The notes below the pieces were generated by a model. The model saw only the letters and a program-made list of their open reading frames with translations. It had not been told where the DNA came from and searched no databases. From Sulfurovum sp. (GTDB lineage Bacteria; Campylobacterota; Campylobacteria; Campylobacterales; Sulfurovaceae), in contig JAPHUJ010000023.1 in NCBI GenBank assembly GCA_026193735.1, positions 1 through 6,991 of the forward strand: 6,991 nucleotides of DNA. Direction: 5' to 3'. Position 1 is the stretch's first letter. Each line of letters starts with the position of its first letter. Position numbers and translations under genes: made by a program. This document shows positions 1 through 5,404 of this stretch, in pieces.

Positions 1-495
1 TGATGCTTTGACACGCTCTAGAAAATCACCATACAGCATATCTGCATACATGGCATTTGAACCGATAAGTTCATTAAAAAAAACAACACGCTGAGGGGTT
101 TTTTCGCAGATTTCGAGTTCATTACCAAAACTTGAGATAGCACCAAATGTAGTGATACCCGAATGCATCATCTCTTTACACTCATGCATCATTACTTCGT
201 TGTTGCATGCACCCATAAGGTCATTACGATGTTCTATGACAGAATCAAGCCAAGGCTTAAAAGAACCATAGGCTAAAGATGTTTTGTTTGCGGAAAACTC
301 TAGGTGTACATGGGTGTTGATAAACCCGGGGAAGAGTATGGAATTTGGTTCCGTTTTGATGACTTTTGCATCGGGATACTTTTTAGTCAATCCATCAAGA
401 GAATCTATATCTTGTATCAGATCTGTAAAAGCAACGGCAAGATTTTTTTTAAAACCTTCCGGTGTGTAGATATAGTCGGCTACTATTATGTTCAT
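1..495 (-). CDS. mqnX: Aminodeoxyfutalosine deaminase, 5' part (runs off left edge)
   Basis: Open from the ATG at 495-493 to the window edge, giving 165 codons without a stop; the C-terminal part lies outside. It is an amidohydrolase of the futalosine route to menaquinone, which removes the adenine amino group of aminodeoxyfutalosine in the cytoplasm. The sequence shows a short N-terminal beta region, then LFPGFINTHVHLEFSAN at about residues 54-70. Its H62 and H64 form the HxH metal motif of the amidohydrolase superfamily. The HLEFSANKT stretch followed by a W-L-SVIE segment (82-88) is what I remember from the Campylobacterota enzymes. The start is supported by AAGGA (minus strand, 508-504) 8 nt before the ATG. 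It is divergent from aroQ. Full-length relatives are about 400 residues. The family is secure; the exact substrate is inferred from lineage and could be a related deaminase. Confidence 0.82.
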   Translation of the reverse strand, partial: MNIIVADYIYTPEGFKKNLAVAFTDLIQDIDSLDGLTKKYPDAKVIKTEPNSILFPGFINTHVHLEFSANKTSLAYGSFKPWLDSVIEHRNDLMGACNNEVMMHECKEMMHSGITTFGAISSFGNELEICEKTPQRVVFFNELIGSNAMYADMLYGDFLERVKAS

Positions 496-557
496 CGTAC
501 CTATCCTTAAAACAATTTAGATAGAATAATACCCAAATAATATAAACAAGGTAGAAA
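496..557. promoter_or_regulatory. Divergent promoter region between mqnX and aroQ
   Basis: A 62-bp AT-rich gap separates two divergent start codons. On the plus strand TAGAAT (522-527) is a possible -10 box, and AAGG (548-551) lies 6 nt before the aroQ ATG. A second TATAAA (541-546) looks too close to the ribosome site to serve as the -10. On the minus strand TATTAT (531-526) is a possible -10 about 30 nt before the mqnX ATG, with AAGGA at 508-504. The two -10 candidates overlap, so the genes may compete for polymerase. No -35 hexamer is evident; epsilonproteobacterial sigma-70 promoters usually lack one. Confidence 0.4.
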
Positions 558-1034
558 ATGAAAATAGTAGTTATTCAAGGTCCAAACCTCAATATGCTAG
601 GAATTAGAGAACAAAATATCTATGGTCCGATGAAATTAGAAGATATCCATGCACAAATGAAATCATTTGCAGACCAAAGTAAAACTGAGATCGAGTTTTT
701 TCAAAGTAACCTAGAAGGTGAGATCGTAGATCGTATTCAAGAGTGTATCGGTGATGCTGATGGTATCATCATTAATCCTGCTGCCTATACACATACGTCT
801 ATCGCTATTCGTGATGCTATTGCTGCGGTACAGATACCTACACTTGAAGTACACCTTTCAAATATTTATCAAAGAGAAGAGTTTAGACACAAGTCACTTA
901 TAGCACCTGTATGTGCAGGTCAAATTACAGGTATGGGACCGTTTGGTTACCACTTGGCGATGGTTGGTATGACACAGATACTTGCAGAAGTAGCAGCCAT
1001 GAGAGAACACCAGGCAAAAGCACAACAAAAATAA
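558..1034 (+). CDS. aroQ: Type II 3-dehydroquinate dehydratase
   Basis: Cytoplasmic enzyme of the shikimate pathway that converts 3-dehydroquinate to 3-dehydroshikimate by trans elimination; it forms a dodecamer in this family. The 158-residue length is typical. The N-terminal block GPNLNMLG (8-15) leads to R17 and Y22, the catalytic Arg/Tyr pair, at the same numbers I recall for the H. pylori enzyme. NPAAYTHTS (73-81) supplies the substrate-binding Asn, EVHLSN (97-102) the catalytic Glu-His pair (E98, H99), and R110 closes the site. An AAGG ribosome site 6 nt upstream supports the start. It is first in a plus-strand run with a peptidase gene, folK and flhF, an order known from H. pylori. The C-terminal tail after residue 148 is Gln/Ala/Lys-rich and probably not functional. 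Confidence 0.97.
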   Translation: MKIVVIQGPNLNMLGIREQNIYGPMKLEDIHAQMKSFADQSKTEIEFFQSNLEGEIVDRIQECIGDADGIIINPAAYTHTSIAIRDAIAAVQIPTLEVHLSNIYQREEFRHKSLIAPVCAGQITGMGPFGYHLAMVGMTQILAEVAAMREHQAKAQQK

Positions 1035-1050
1035 TTCTATACTTCTTCTC

Positions 1051-1066
1051 TCCTCCGAGAGGAGGA
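1051..1066 (+). other. Intercistronic hairpin with GAGA tetraloop
   Basis: TCCTCC (1051-1056) and GGAGGA (1061-1066) pair perfectly around GAGA, a GNRA-type tetraloop. It sits 16 nt after the aroQ stop and 35 nt before the next ATG. No U-tract follows (AATATACCCC), so it is not a convincing intrinsic terminator; an mRNA end-stabilising or processing element fits better. The 3' arm is a perfect Shine-Dalgarno sequence, but it is too far from the start at 1102 to serve it. That gene has its own AAAGG at 1091-1095. Confidence 0.5.
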
Positions 1067-1101
1067 ATATACCCCAATTTTAACTAAATCAAAGGTCAGC
1101 G

Positions 1102-2121
1102 ATGAACTATATGCTCAAAGATGAAAATGCCATGTACTATGAATGTGGATACAGTTGTGATAATGCACTTTATCTTTCACTGGGAAGTGAAGCATTTTTT
1201 ATCACAGACAGTCGCTATACCATTGATGCAACTAAGAATGTACAAGGTGCAACAGTTGTTATCAGCGGTGATCTCTATACTGAAGCAGTCAATTTACTTA
1301 AAAAGGCTAAAGTCAAAAAAGTTGTTTTTGATCCTAAAGAATGGACTGTTGATGGTTTTGAGCGGGTGAGTTCTCAGTGTAAAGTGAAGTTCGATCCACA
1401 GTTGGATTTTTCACATAAAAAGCGTATTATCAAAAATGATGAAGAACTGAAAATCCTTGCAAAAGCAGCAAAACTTGGGGCAAAAGCTTTTAATGTGTTA
1501 GCAAAAGAGTTTAGAAAGAATGGTTTTGGTGAAGATGAATACACTTTAACTTATAGAGCAAAAGGTATTTTGGGTGACTTCGGAAAATATGAATTGAGTT
1601 TTGATCCTATCGTGGCCATCAATTCAAATGCTGCAAAACCGCATGCCATGCCCACATCTACCAAACTGGCCAAAAACGATCTACTTTTGGTTGATGCAGG
1701 ATTAAAATATAAACGCTATTGTTCAGACCGTACACGTACAGTACAGGCAGATAAAGATTTTATGTTTGATACGAAGCAAAGTTTTAAAACTAAAAAAATA
1801 CAAAAAGCCTATGACGCTGTACTTAAAGCACATGACAATGCCATTGCCAAAGCTCGCTCGGGTATGAAAGCCAAAAAGGTTGATGCCCTTACACGTGACA
1901 TGATTACAAAAGCCGGTTTTGGAGAGTACTATGTACATTCAACAGGACATGGGGTAGGGCTTGATATCCATGAGATGCCTTATATCTCTACTAAGTCAGA
2001 TACCATCATTGAGGATGGTATGGTGTATACTATAGAACCGGGGATATACATTCCTGATGAGTTTGGCATTCGTATTGAAGATATGGTAGCTATGGTAGAC
2101 GGAAAAGCTGTAGTGCTTTAG
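1102..2121 (+). CDS. M24-family metallopeptidase, Xaa-Pro aminopeptidase-like
   Basis: Predicted cytoplasmic dinuclear-metal aminopeptidase of the creatinase/aminopeptidase P fold, likely removing N-terminal residues preceding proline. The 339 residues split into a creatinase-type N-domain (about 1-110) and the pita-bread catalytic domain (about 112-339). All five expected metal ligands are visible: D198 (LLLVDAG), D209 (SDRTRT), H283 (STGHGVGLDIHE), E312 (YTIEPGIYI) and E326 (RIEDMV). The second-shell histidines H181 (KPHAMP) and H290 are also present. The N-domain is short, as in compact PepQ/PepP types, and there is no signal peptide. AAAGG at 1091-1095, 6 nt before the ATG, supports the start; M4 is an alternative. 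It lies between aroQ and folK, as I recall for H. pylori. Peptidase versus prolidase specificity cannot be decided from sequence. Confidence 0.93.
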   Translation: MNYMLKDENAMYYECGYSCDNALYLSLGSEAFFITDSRYTIDATKNVQGATVVISGDLYTEAVNLLKKAKVKKVVFDPKEWTVDGFERVSSQCKVKFDPQLDFSHKKRIIKNDEELKILAKAAKLGAKAFNVLAKEFRKNGFGEDEYTLTYRAKGILGDFGKYELSFDPIVAINSNAAKPHAMPTSTKLAKNDLLLVDAGLKYKRYCSDRTRTVQADKDFMFDTKQSFKTKKIQKAYDAVLKAHDNAIAKARSGMKAKKVDALTRDMITKAGFGEYYVHSTGHGVGLDIHEMPYISTKSDTIIEDGMVYTIEPGIYIPDEFGIRIEDMVAMVDGKAVVL

Positions 2122-2129
2122 GTTACGCA

Positions 2130-2648
2130 ATGCTAAGAAAAAAGATAGATGAAAAAAACGCTTTAATTAAGACACAGTGTTTTCCTTGTGTCTTACCAGA
2201 TAAAAGTGGCCATAAAGTGTTGCTTGGAATCGGTGGGAACATCGGTAATGTAATACGTCGTTTTGAACATCTTTTTTATTATTTAGAAAGGTCTTCTTTG
2301 ATAAATGTCATAGAGACAGCACCCATATTGAAAAATCCTCCTTTTGGGTATACAGAGCAGGGAGACTTTTATAATTCTCTGCTGTTGATAAAGACGCTTT
2401 TAAATCCTAAGGCATTATTGCGTTATGTGTTACGTGTGGAGAAGGTTTTTGGCCGAAAACGTCTCTTTAAAGATGGACCGAGAACACTGGATATAGATAT
2501 AATATTTTATGAAAATGTAAGAATGAAAACAAAAAACTTGACGATTCCTCATCCAGGGTGGAAAGAACGGGAATCAGTTTTGATTCCATTGAGATTTATG
2601 AACCAAAAAAAGTATTTTTTCGCCAATGGCGAAACTTTAGTGAGATGA
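2130..2648 (+). CDS. folK: 6-hydroxymethyl-7,8-dihydropterin pyrophosphokinase (HPPK)
   Basis: Transfers pyrophosphate from ATP to 6-hydroxymethyl-dihydropterin in folate synthesis. The 172 residues contain LGIGGNIGN (32-40), the ferredoxin-like N-terminal strand and loop, and NPPFGYTEQGDFYNSL (69-84) in the pterin-binding region. The ATP/metal block is VFGRKRLFKDGPRTLDIDI (106-124), with R109, R111, R118 and the magnesium-binding D121 and D123. IPHPGWKERESVLIPL (139-154) contains H141. The C-terminal FANGETL resembles the FPDGE-L end of E. coli HPPK, so the gene is complete although it stops earlier. About 28 residues precede the usual first strand, an N-terminal extension absent from E. coli. 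It starts 8 nt after the upstream stop with only a weak TAGGT ribosome site, suggesting translational coupling to the peptidase gene. Confidence 0.94.
   Translation: MLRKKIDEKNALIKTQCFPCVLPDKSGHKVLLGIGGNIGNVIRRFEHLFYYLERSSLINVIETAPILKNPPFGYTEQGDFYNSLLLIKTLLNPKALLRYVLRVEKVFGRKRLFKDGPRTLDIDIIFYENVRMKTKNLTIPHPGWKERESVLIPLRFMNQKKYFFANGETLVR
2618..2634 (+). other. Hairpin in the 3' end of folK
   Basis: TTTCGCC (2618-2624) and GGCGAAA (2628-2634) form a perfect 7-bp stem with an AAT loop inside the last codons of folK. It lies only 15 nt before the longer hairpin at 2650-2676, so the mRNA between the folK coding region and flhF would carry two consecutive stems. No U-tract follows on the plus strand. 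On the minus strand an AT-rich run ending in seven T follows the stem, but no minus-strand gene is present here to terminate. The encoded residues match the normal HPPK C-terminus, so the sequence is constrained by coding and the stem may be incidental. Confidence 0.35.
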
Positions 2649-2649
2649 A

Positions 2650-2676
2650 TTGATAAGGAGCTTTGCTCCTTATCAA
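2650..2676 (+). other. Perfect 12-bp hairpin between folK and flhF
   Basis: TTGATAAGGAGC (2650-2661) and GCTCCTTATCAA (2665-2676) are exact reverse complements around a TTT loop, making a strong stem one base after the folK stop codon. The following bases, GAAGAAAATG, contain no U-tract, so a classical intrinsic terminator is unlikely. It could be a processing or stabilising stem that sets different mRNA levels for folk-type housekeeping genes and flhF, a partial attenuator, or a small dispersed palindromic repeat. The SD-like AAGGAG lies in its 5' arm and would be sequestered. It lies upstream of the flhF start chosen here at 2705. Confidence 0.6.
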
Positions 2677-2704
2677 GAAGAAAATGATGGAAAGGCAAAA
2701 TACA

Positions 2705-3793
2705 ATGATAAATGAAACATTTGTAGCTTCAGATCCTAAAAGTGCATATGATCAAGCAGTGAAGAAGTACGGAGAGGGTGTTGAACTTGTTTCTGCGAAA
2801 CAGATCAAATATGAAGATGGGAAATTACGTTGTGAGGTAACAATTGCTGTACCAAAAGATCTTTTTATGAAAAAGTCTTTTGGTGAAATTTCTAGTGAAA
2901 ACAGTAATTCTGACAAAGGAGAAGATGAATCCCTGTTGTCAGAATTAGGTGAACTGAAAAAACAGTTATTTCTAATGAAAGAAGAGATGTTGGATGCATC
3001 AGAAGAGAGTGTAACGCAAAAAGTTAAAAGACTTTTTATGAAAAAAGGCATTGCAAAGCCTTGGTTGGATGATGTACTCATATCCTTAATGGGCAGTGGT
3101 ATACTTGAAGATGCAACACTTTTGGTCTCTTATTTACTTGAAGAAATAGATGCATCATTAAATGTGCAAGAAGAGATATTGTATGAACCTAAGATCATGA
3201 TGCTCGTAGGTCCTACAGGGGTAGGGAAAACGACTACTATCGCTAAGCTGGCTGCACGTTATGCCTACTTGTTGGACAAACCCTACAAAGTAGCTCTTTT
3301 AAACCTTGATAGTTATAAAGTCGGTGCTTTTGAACAGCTTGCACACTATGCGGACATCATGCAAATAGAACATATTACGGTTGATAGTGTAGAAGAATTT
3401 ACACAGGGCTTGGAAGTTTTGGATGAATATGATGTCATACTTGTGGACACAGCGGGTATGTCTCCTTATGATACGCAAAAATTTATCAAAACAGTAGAGT
3501 TTGTTCAATCTGATATGCCTAGAAAGATAGAGGTGAATCTTGTCTTTCCCGCTACGGTAAAATATGAAGATATGGATGATATTTATAATAATTTCTCATT
3601 CTTGGATCTAAACTCTGTGATCATTAGTAAATTTGATGAAACAAAGCATTTTGGAACATTATTGAATTTTATGTTATTATATAAATTGCCTATGAGTTAT
3701 TTCTCTATAGGACAAGAAGTACCTGATGATCTTATGGTTGCCTCAAAAGAGTATCTTTTAGAGCAATTTATCGGGGATCTGGATGAAGAATGA
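2705..3793 (+). CDS. flhF: FlhF-type SRP-family GTPase, short and divergent
   Basis: SRP-like GTPase that in flagellated bacteria marks the cell pole for flagellar assembly. I start it at the ATG at 2705 (362 residues) because relatives begin with a short beta strand like INETFVASDPKSAYDQAVKKYG, and AAAGG (2691-2695) lies 9 nt upstream. ATGs at 2684/2687 and a TTG inside the hairpin loop are in-frame alternatives. The B domain spans about 1-55, an acidic linker about 60-100, the N domain about 102-158 and the G domain about 160-362. Motifs are GPTGVGKTT (169-177), LDSYKVGAFEQL (201-212), DTAG (248-251), SKFDET (308-313) and GQEVPDDL (336-343). Lys205 stands where SRP GTPases usually have Arg (DTxRxxA), and SKFD replaces TKLD. 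It is about 100 residues shorter than H. pylori and C. jejuni FlhF. No flhG follows; its 3' end overlaps the SpoA-like gene by 11 nt. Confidence 0.87.
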   Translation: MINETFVASDPKSAYDQAVKKYGEGVELVSAKQIKYEDGKLRCEVTIAVPKDLFMKKSFGEISSENSNSDKGEDESLLSELGELKKQLFLMKEEMLDASEESVTQKVKRLFMKKGIAKPWLDDVLISLMGSGILEDATLLVSYLLEEIDASLNVQEEILYEPKIMMLVGPTGVGKTTTIAKLAARYAYLLDKPYKVALLNLDSYKVGAFEQLAHYADIMQIEHITVDSVEEFTQGLEVLDEYDVILVDTAGMSPYDTQKFIKTVEFVQSDMPRKIEVNLVFPATVKYEDMDDIYNNFSFLDLNSVIISKFDETKHFGTLLNFMLLYKLPMSYFSIGQEVPDDLMVASKEYLLEQFIGDLDEE

Positions 3794-4253
3794 AACACAG
3801 GCTTTTCACTTAGCTAAGATGATGCAAACGCATACACGTTATCCTATGTATGAGTTGGCGTTGCCCCTTGTTTCGGTACGTAGTAGTAAACTTAAAAAGT
3901 TAAATGTAGATGATGTGATTCTTACAGGGTTTAATACCTTAGAATTTGTACTGATAGATGGAGATATTATTTGTGCAAATGTATTATTCAAACAAATGGA
4001 AAATGCACATGGAACAGAAATTTCTTATTTGTTAGAAGATACCATAAAACAGTATGATAGTAAAAAATATGAAATACTAAAGATCTCTTTTGGCACAGTG
4101 CAAAGTAAAGTTTTGGAAGTAGGACATACGATAGATATAACACATATTGATCTAGAAAAAGTAAGTCTTGTGTTAGAAGATAAAATGATTGCAGAAGGCA
4201 CTTTGGTCAAAGTGGATGAAGAGATTGCGATACAAATAAAGAAAGTGAATTAA
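3783..4253 (+). CDS. Small protein with two SpoA (FliN/C-ring type) domains
   Basis: 156 residues, probably cytoplasmic, with no signal peptide or membrane segment. Residues about 96-155 follow the SpoA pattern of FliN/FliM/SctQ: LKISFGTVQ (99-107), then GHTIDI, then VSLVLEDKMIAEGTLVKV (127-144) and a final DEEIAIQIKKV. This lines up without gaps over its second half with E. coli FliN (VxLxxxGxxIAxGExVxVxxxxxxxI). Residues about 24-70 look like a weaker second copy: LPLVSV, KLKKLNVDDVIL, LEFVLIDGDIICANVLF. SpoA domains build the flagellar C-ring and type III sorting platform. The start at 3783 overlaps flhF by 11 nt, with GGGG (3773-3776) 6 nt upstream inside flhF, so the two are likely co-translated. 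It occupies the slot where flhG normally sits. It could be a remnant of fliY/fliM or an FlhF partner. The SpoA call is by eye; the first copy is less certain. Confidence 0.6.
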   Translation: MKNETQAFHLAKMMQTHTRYPMYELALPLVSVRSSKLKKLNVDDVILTGFNTLEFVLIDGDIICANVLFKQMENAHGTEISYLLEDTIKQYDSKKYEILKISFGTVQSKVLEVGHTIDITHIDLEKVSLVLEDKMIAEGTLVKVDEEIAIQIKKVN

Positions 4254-4339
4254 AATGAAAACAAGAATTACAAGCGTTAAAACGCAGTGCAATAAATCAC
4301 TAAATGATTTATGTGAAATTCAGTACAGTGAGGCACTAA
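4254..4339 (+). other. mnmA leader: small hairpins, possible 32-codon ORF
   Basis: This 86-nt gap is the longest inside the plus-strand run apart from the gap before the lipoprotein gene. It holds a GCGT/ACGC stem (4274-4285) with a TAAA loop and an 8-bp AT-rich stem, ATAAATCA (4292-4299) with TGATTTAT (4305-4312). GAGG (4330-4333) is the mnmA ribosome site, 6 nt before its ATG. An open frame from ATG 4255 reaches a stop at 4351-4353, overlapping the mnmA start by 14 nt; it would encode 32 residues but has only a poor ribosome site. An open frame this short is easily expected by chance, so I do not annotate it as a gene. No clear -10 box is seen. Confidence 0.35.
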
Positions 4340-5365
4340 ATGCCGAATCGTAAAAAAGTACTTGTCGGGATGAGTGGAGGCGTAGATTCTACGGTGACAT
4401 CAATACTCTTACAAAAAGAGGGTTATGAAGTAGAAGGTGTGTATATGAAACTCCATCATAAGCCGGGTTATCATGAAGAAAACTTTACTAAAGCACAAAG
4501 GGTCGGTGCGTATTTGGGGGTAAAAGTACACTTCCTTGACTTAAGTGAAGAATTTAATAAGCAGGTCTATAGTTACTTTGTTGAAAGTTACAAAGAAGGA
4601 CTCACACCCAATCCTTGCGTGATGTGTAACCGTACCATCAAGTTTGGTAAGATGGTTGAGTTTGCAGATAGTATAGGCGCAGACCATGTAGCTACGGGCC
4701 ATTATATCAAGTGTGATGGAGAGTTCATCTATACAGCTGAAGACCCAAATAAAGATCAGAGTTATTTTCTCTGTGAAGTAAAGAAAGAAGTACTTCCCCG
4801 ACTACTCTTTCCTTTGGGTACATGGGTAAAAGATGATGTGAAAGCGTATGCTGCTGATATTGAAGTGCTTAAAGACTTTGCTACACAAAGAGAGAGTTCT
4901 GAGATTTGTTTTGTGGAAAATACTTACGATGAAGTATTGGCAAAGCATATGGATATAGATATGCCTGGTGAAACGATAGATACTGAAGGGAATGTAGTTG
5001 GTACCCATAAAGGATACATGCATTACACGATAGGAAAACGTAGAGGTTTCTTTGTCAATGGGGCACATGATCCACATTTTGTAATTGATATCAAACCTGA
5101 AACAAATCAGATAGTTGTAGGTACAAAAGAAAAACTGGAAGAGAATGAATTTGAAGTTAAACAAATAAATCTATTTAAAGAGCTTACGGAGTTTGACTGT
5201 ACGGTGAAAGTACGTTACCGTACCTCTGCGGTACCTTGTCATGTCGTGATCAGTGATGGTAGAGCCAAAGTCATGTTAAAAGAGCCGGTGTTTGGATTGG
5301 CAAAAGGCCAGATAGCGGCTTTTTATGAAGATGATAAATTACTTGGTGGCGGAGTGATCTGCTAA
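4340..5365 (+). CDS. mnmA: tRNA-specific 2-thiouridylase
   Basis: Adenylates and thiolates U34 at the wobble position of Lys, Glu and Gln tRNAs, taking sulfur from a desulfurase relay. The 341 residues begin with the PP-loop VGMSGGVDS (9-17). [15 protein letters not shown] (89-103) contains the catalytic Cys C96, and ATGHYIK (118-124) follows. [10 protein letters not shown] (138-147) leads to SSEICFVEN (186-194) with the second catalytic Cys C190. The central domain has [12 protein letters not shown] (225-236), and a C-terminal beta-barrel runs from about 270 to the end. C93 stands where E. coli has Asp99, giving an NPCxxCN motif of the kind I associate with [4Fe-4S]-binding MnmA; that link is inference. 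The length is slightly below the E. coli enzyme (about 368). GAGG 6 nt before the ATG supports the start. Confidence 0.96.
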   Translation: MPNRKKVLVGMSGGVDSTVTSILLQKEGYEVEGVYMKLHHKPGYHEENFTKAQRVGAYLGVKVHFLDLSEEFNKQVYSYFVESYKEGLTPNPCVMCNRTIKFGKMVEFADSIGADHVATGHYIKCDGEFIYTAEDPNKDQSYFLCEVKKEVLPRLLFPLGTWVKDDVKAYAADIEVLKDFATQRESSEICFVENTYDEVLAKHMDIDMPGETIDTEGNVVGTHKGYMHYTIGKRRGFFVNGAHDPHFVIDIKPETNQIVVGTKEKLEENEFEVKQINLFKELTEFDCTVKVRYRTSAVPCHVVISDGRAKVMLKEPVFGLAKGQIAAFYEDDKLLGGGVIC

Positions 5366-5392
5366 GTTTATATTCTCAAATAACAATGAAAG

Positions 5393-5398
5393 TATAAT
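5393..5398 (+). promoter_or_regulatory. Candidate -10 box of a leaderless promoter
   Basis: A perfect TATAAT ends 6 nt before the ATG at 5405. Transcription normally starts about 7 nt after the -10, so the mRNA would begin at or next to the A of the start codon. No Shine-Dalgarno sequence precedes that ATG (the preceding bases are ATGGTTTT), which fits leaderless translation. No -35 is recognisable (ATATTC at the expected place), and the upstream sequence is AT-rich. Alternatively the gene is read from mnmA transcripts, since the gap is only 39 nt. Confidence 0.42.
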
Positions 5399-5404
5399 GG
5401 TTTT

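Noticed and set aside
284..510. Two overlapping plus-strand open frames (284-469 and 304-510).
   Set aside because: They lie opposite the mqnX reading frame, which has clear amidohydrolase motifs on the minus strand, and they have no recognisable domain.
1723..1938. Minus-strand open frame inside the M24 peptidase gene.
   Set aside because: It is a shadow of a gene with all metal ligands intact; its composition is low-complexity and Phe/Cys/Ile-rich.
2650..2676. Intrinsic transcription terminator.
   Set aside because: No run of T follows the stem on either strand at the required distance, and flhF continues on the same strand.
2663..2704. Extension of flhF to a TTG start at 2663.
   Set aside because: This TTG lies in the loop of the 12-bp hairpin and has no accessible ribosome site. 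The family N-terminus begins at the ATG at 2705, which has AAAGG upstream.
2861..3045. 14-nt direct repeat CTTTTTATGAAAAA at 2861-2874 and 3032-3045 in flhF, both encoding LFMKK.
   Set aside because: The repeat is A/T-rich and encodes a common peptide of the linker and N domain; there is no sign of mobile-element or recombination structure.
2752..3508. Minus-strand open frames opposite flhF (2752-3081 and 3299-3508).
   Set aside because: They are antisense to conserved FlhF domains, with no ribosome site or motif.
4255..4353. A 32-residue leader peptide gene.
   Set aside because: It has a poor ribosome site, the length is expected by chance, and no homolog is recognisable. It is kept only as a note in the leader entry.
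4802..5164. Minus-strand 120-codon frame opposite mnmA.
   Set aside because: It overlaps the conserved MnmA central domain and has shadow-like aromatic composition.
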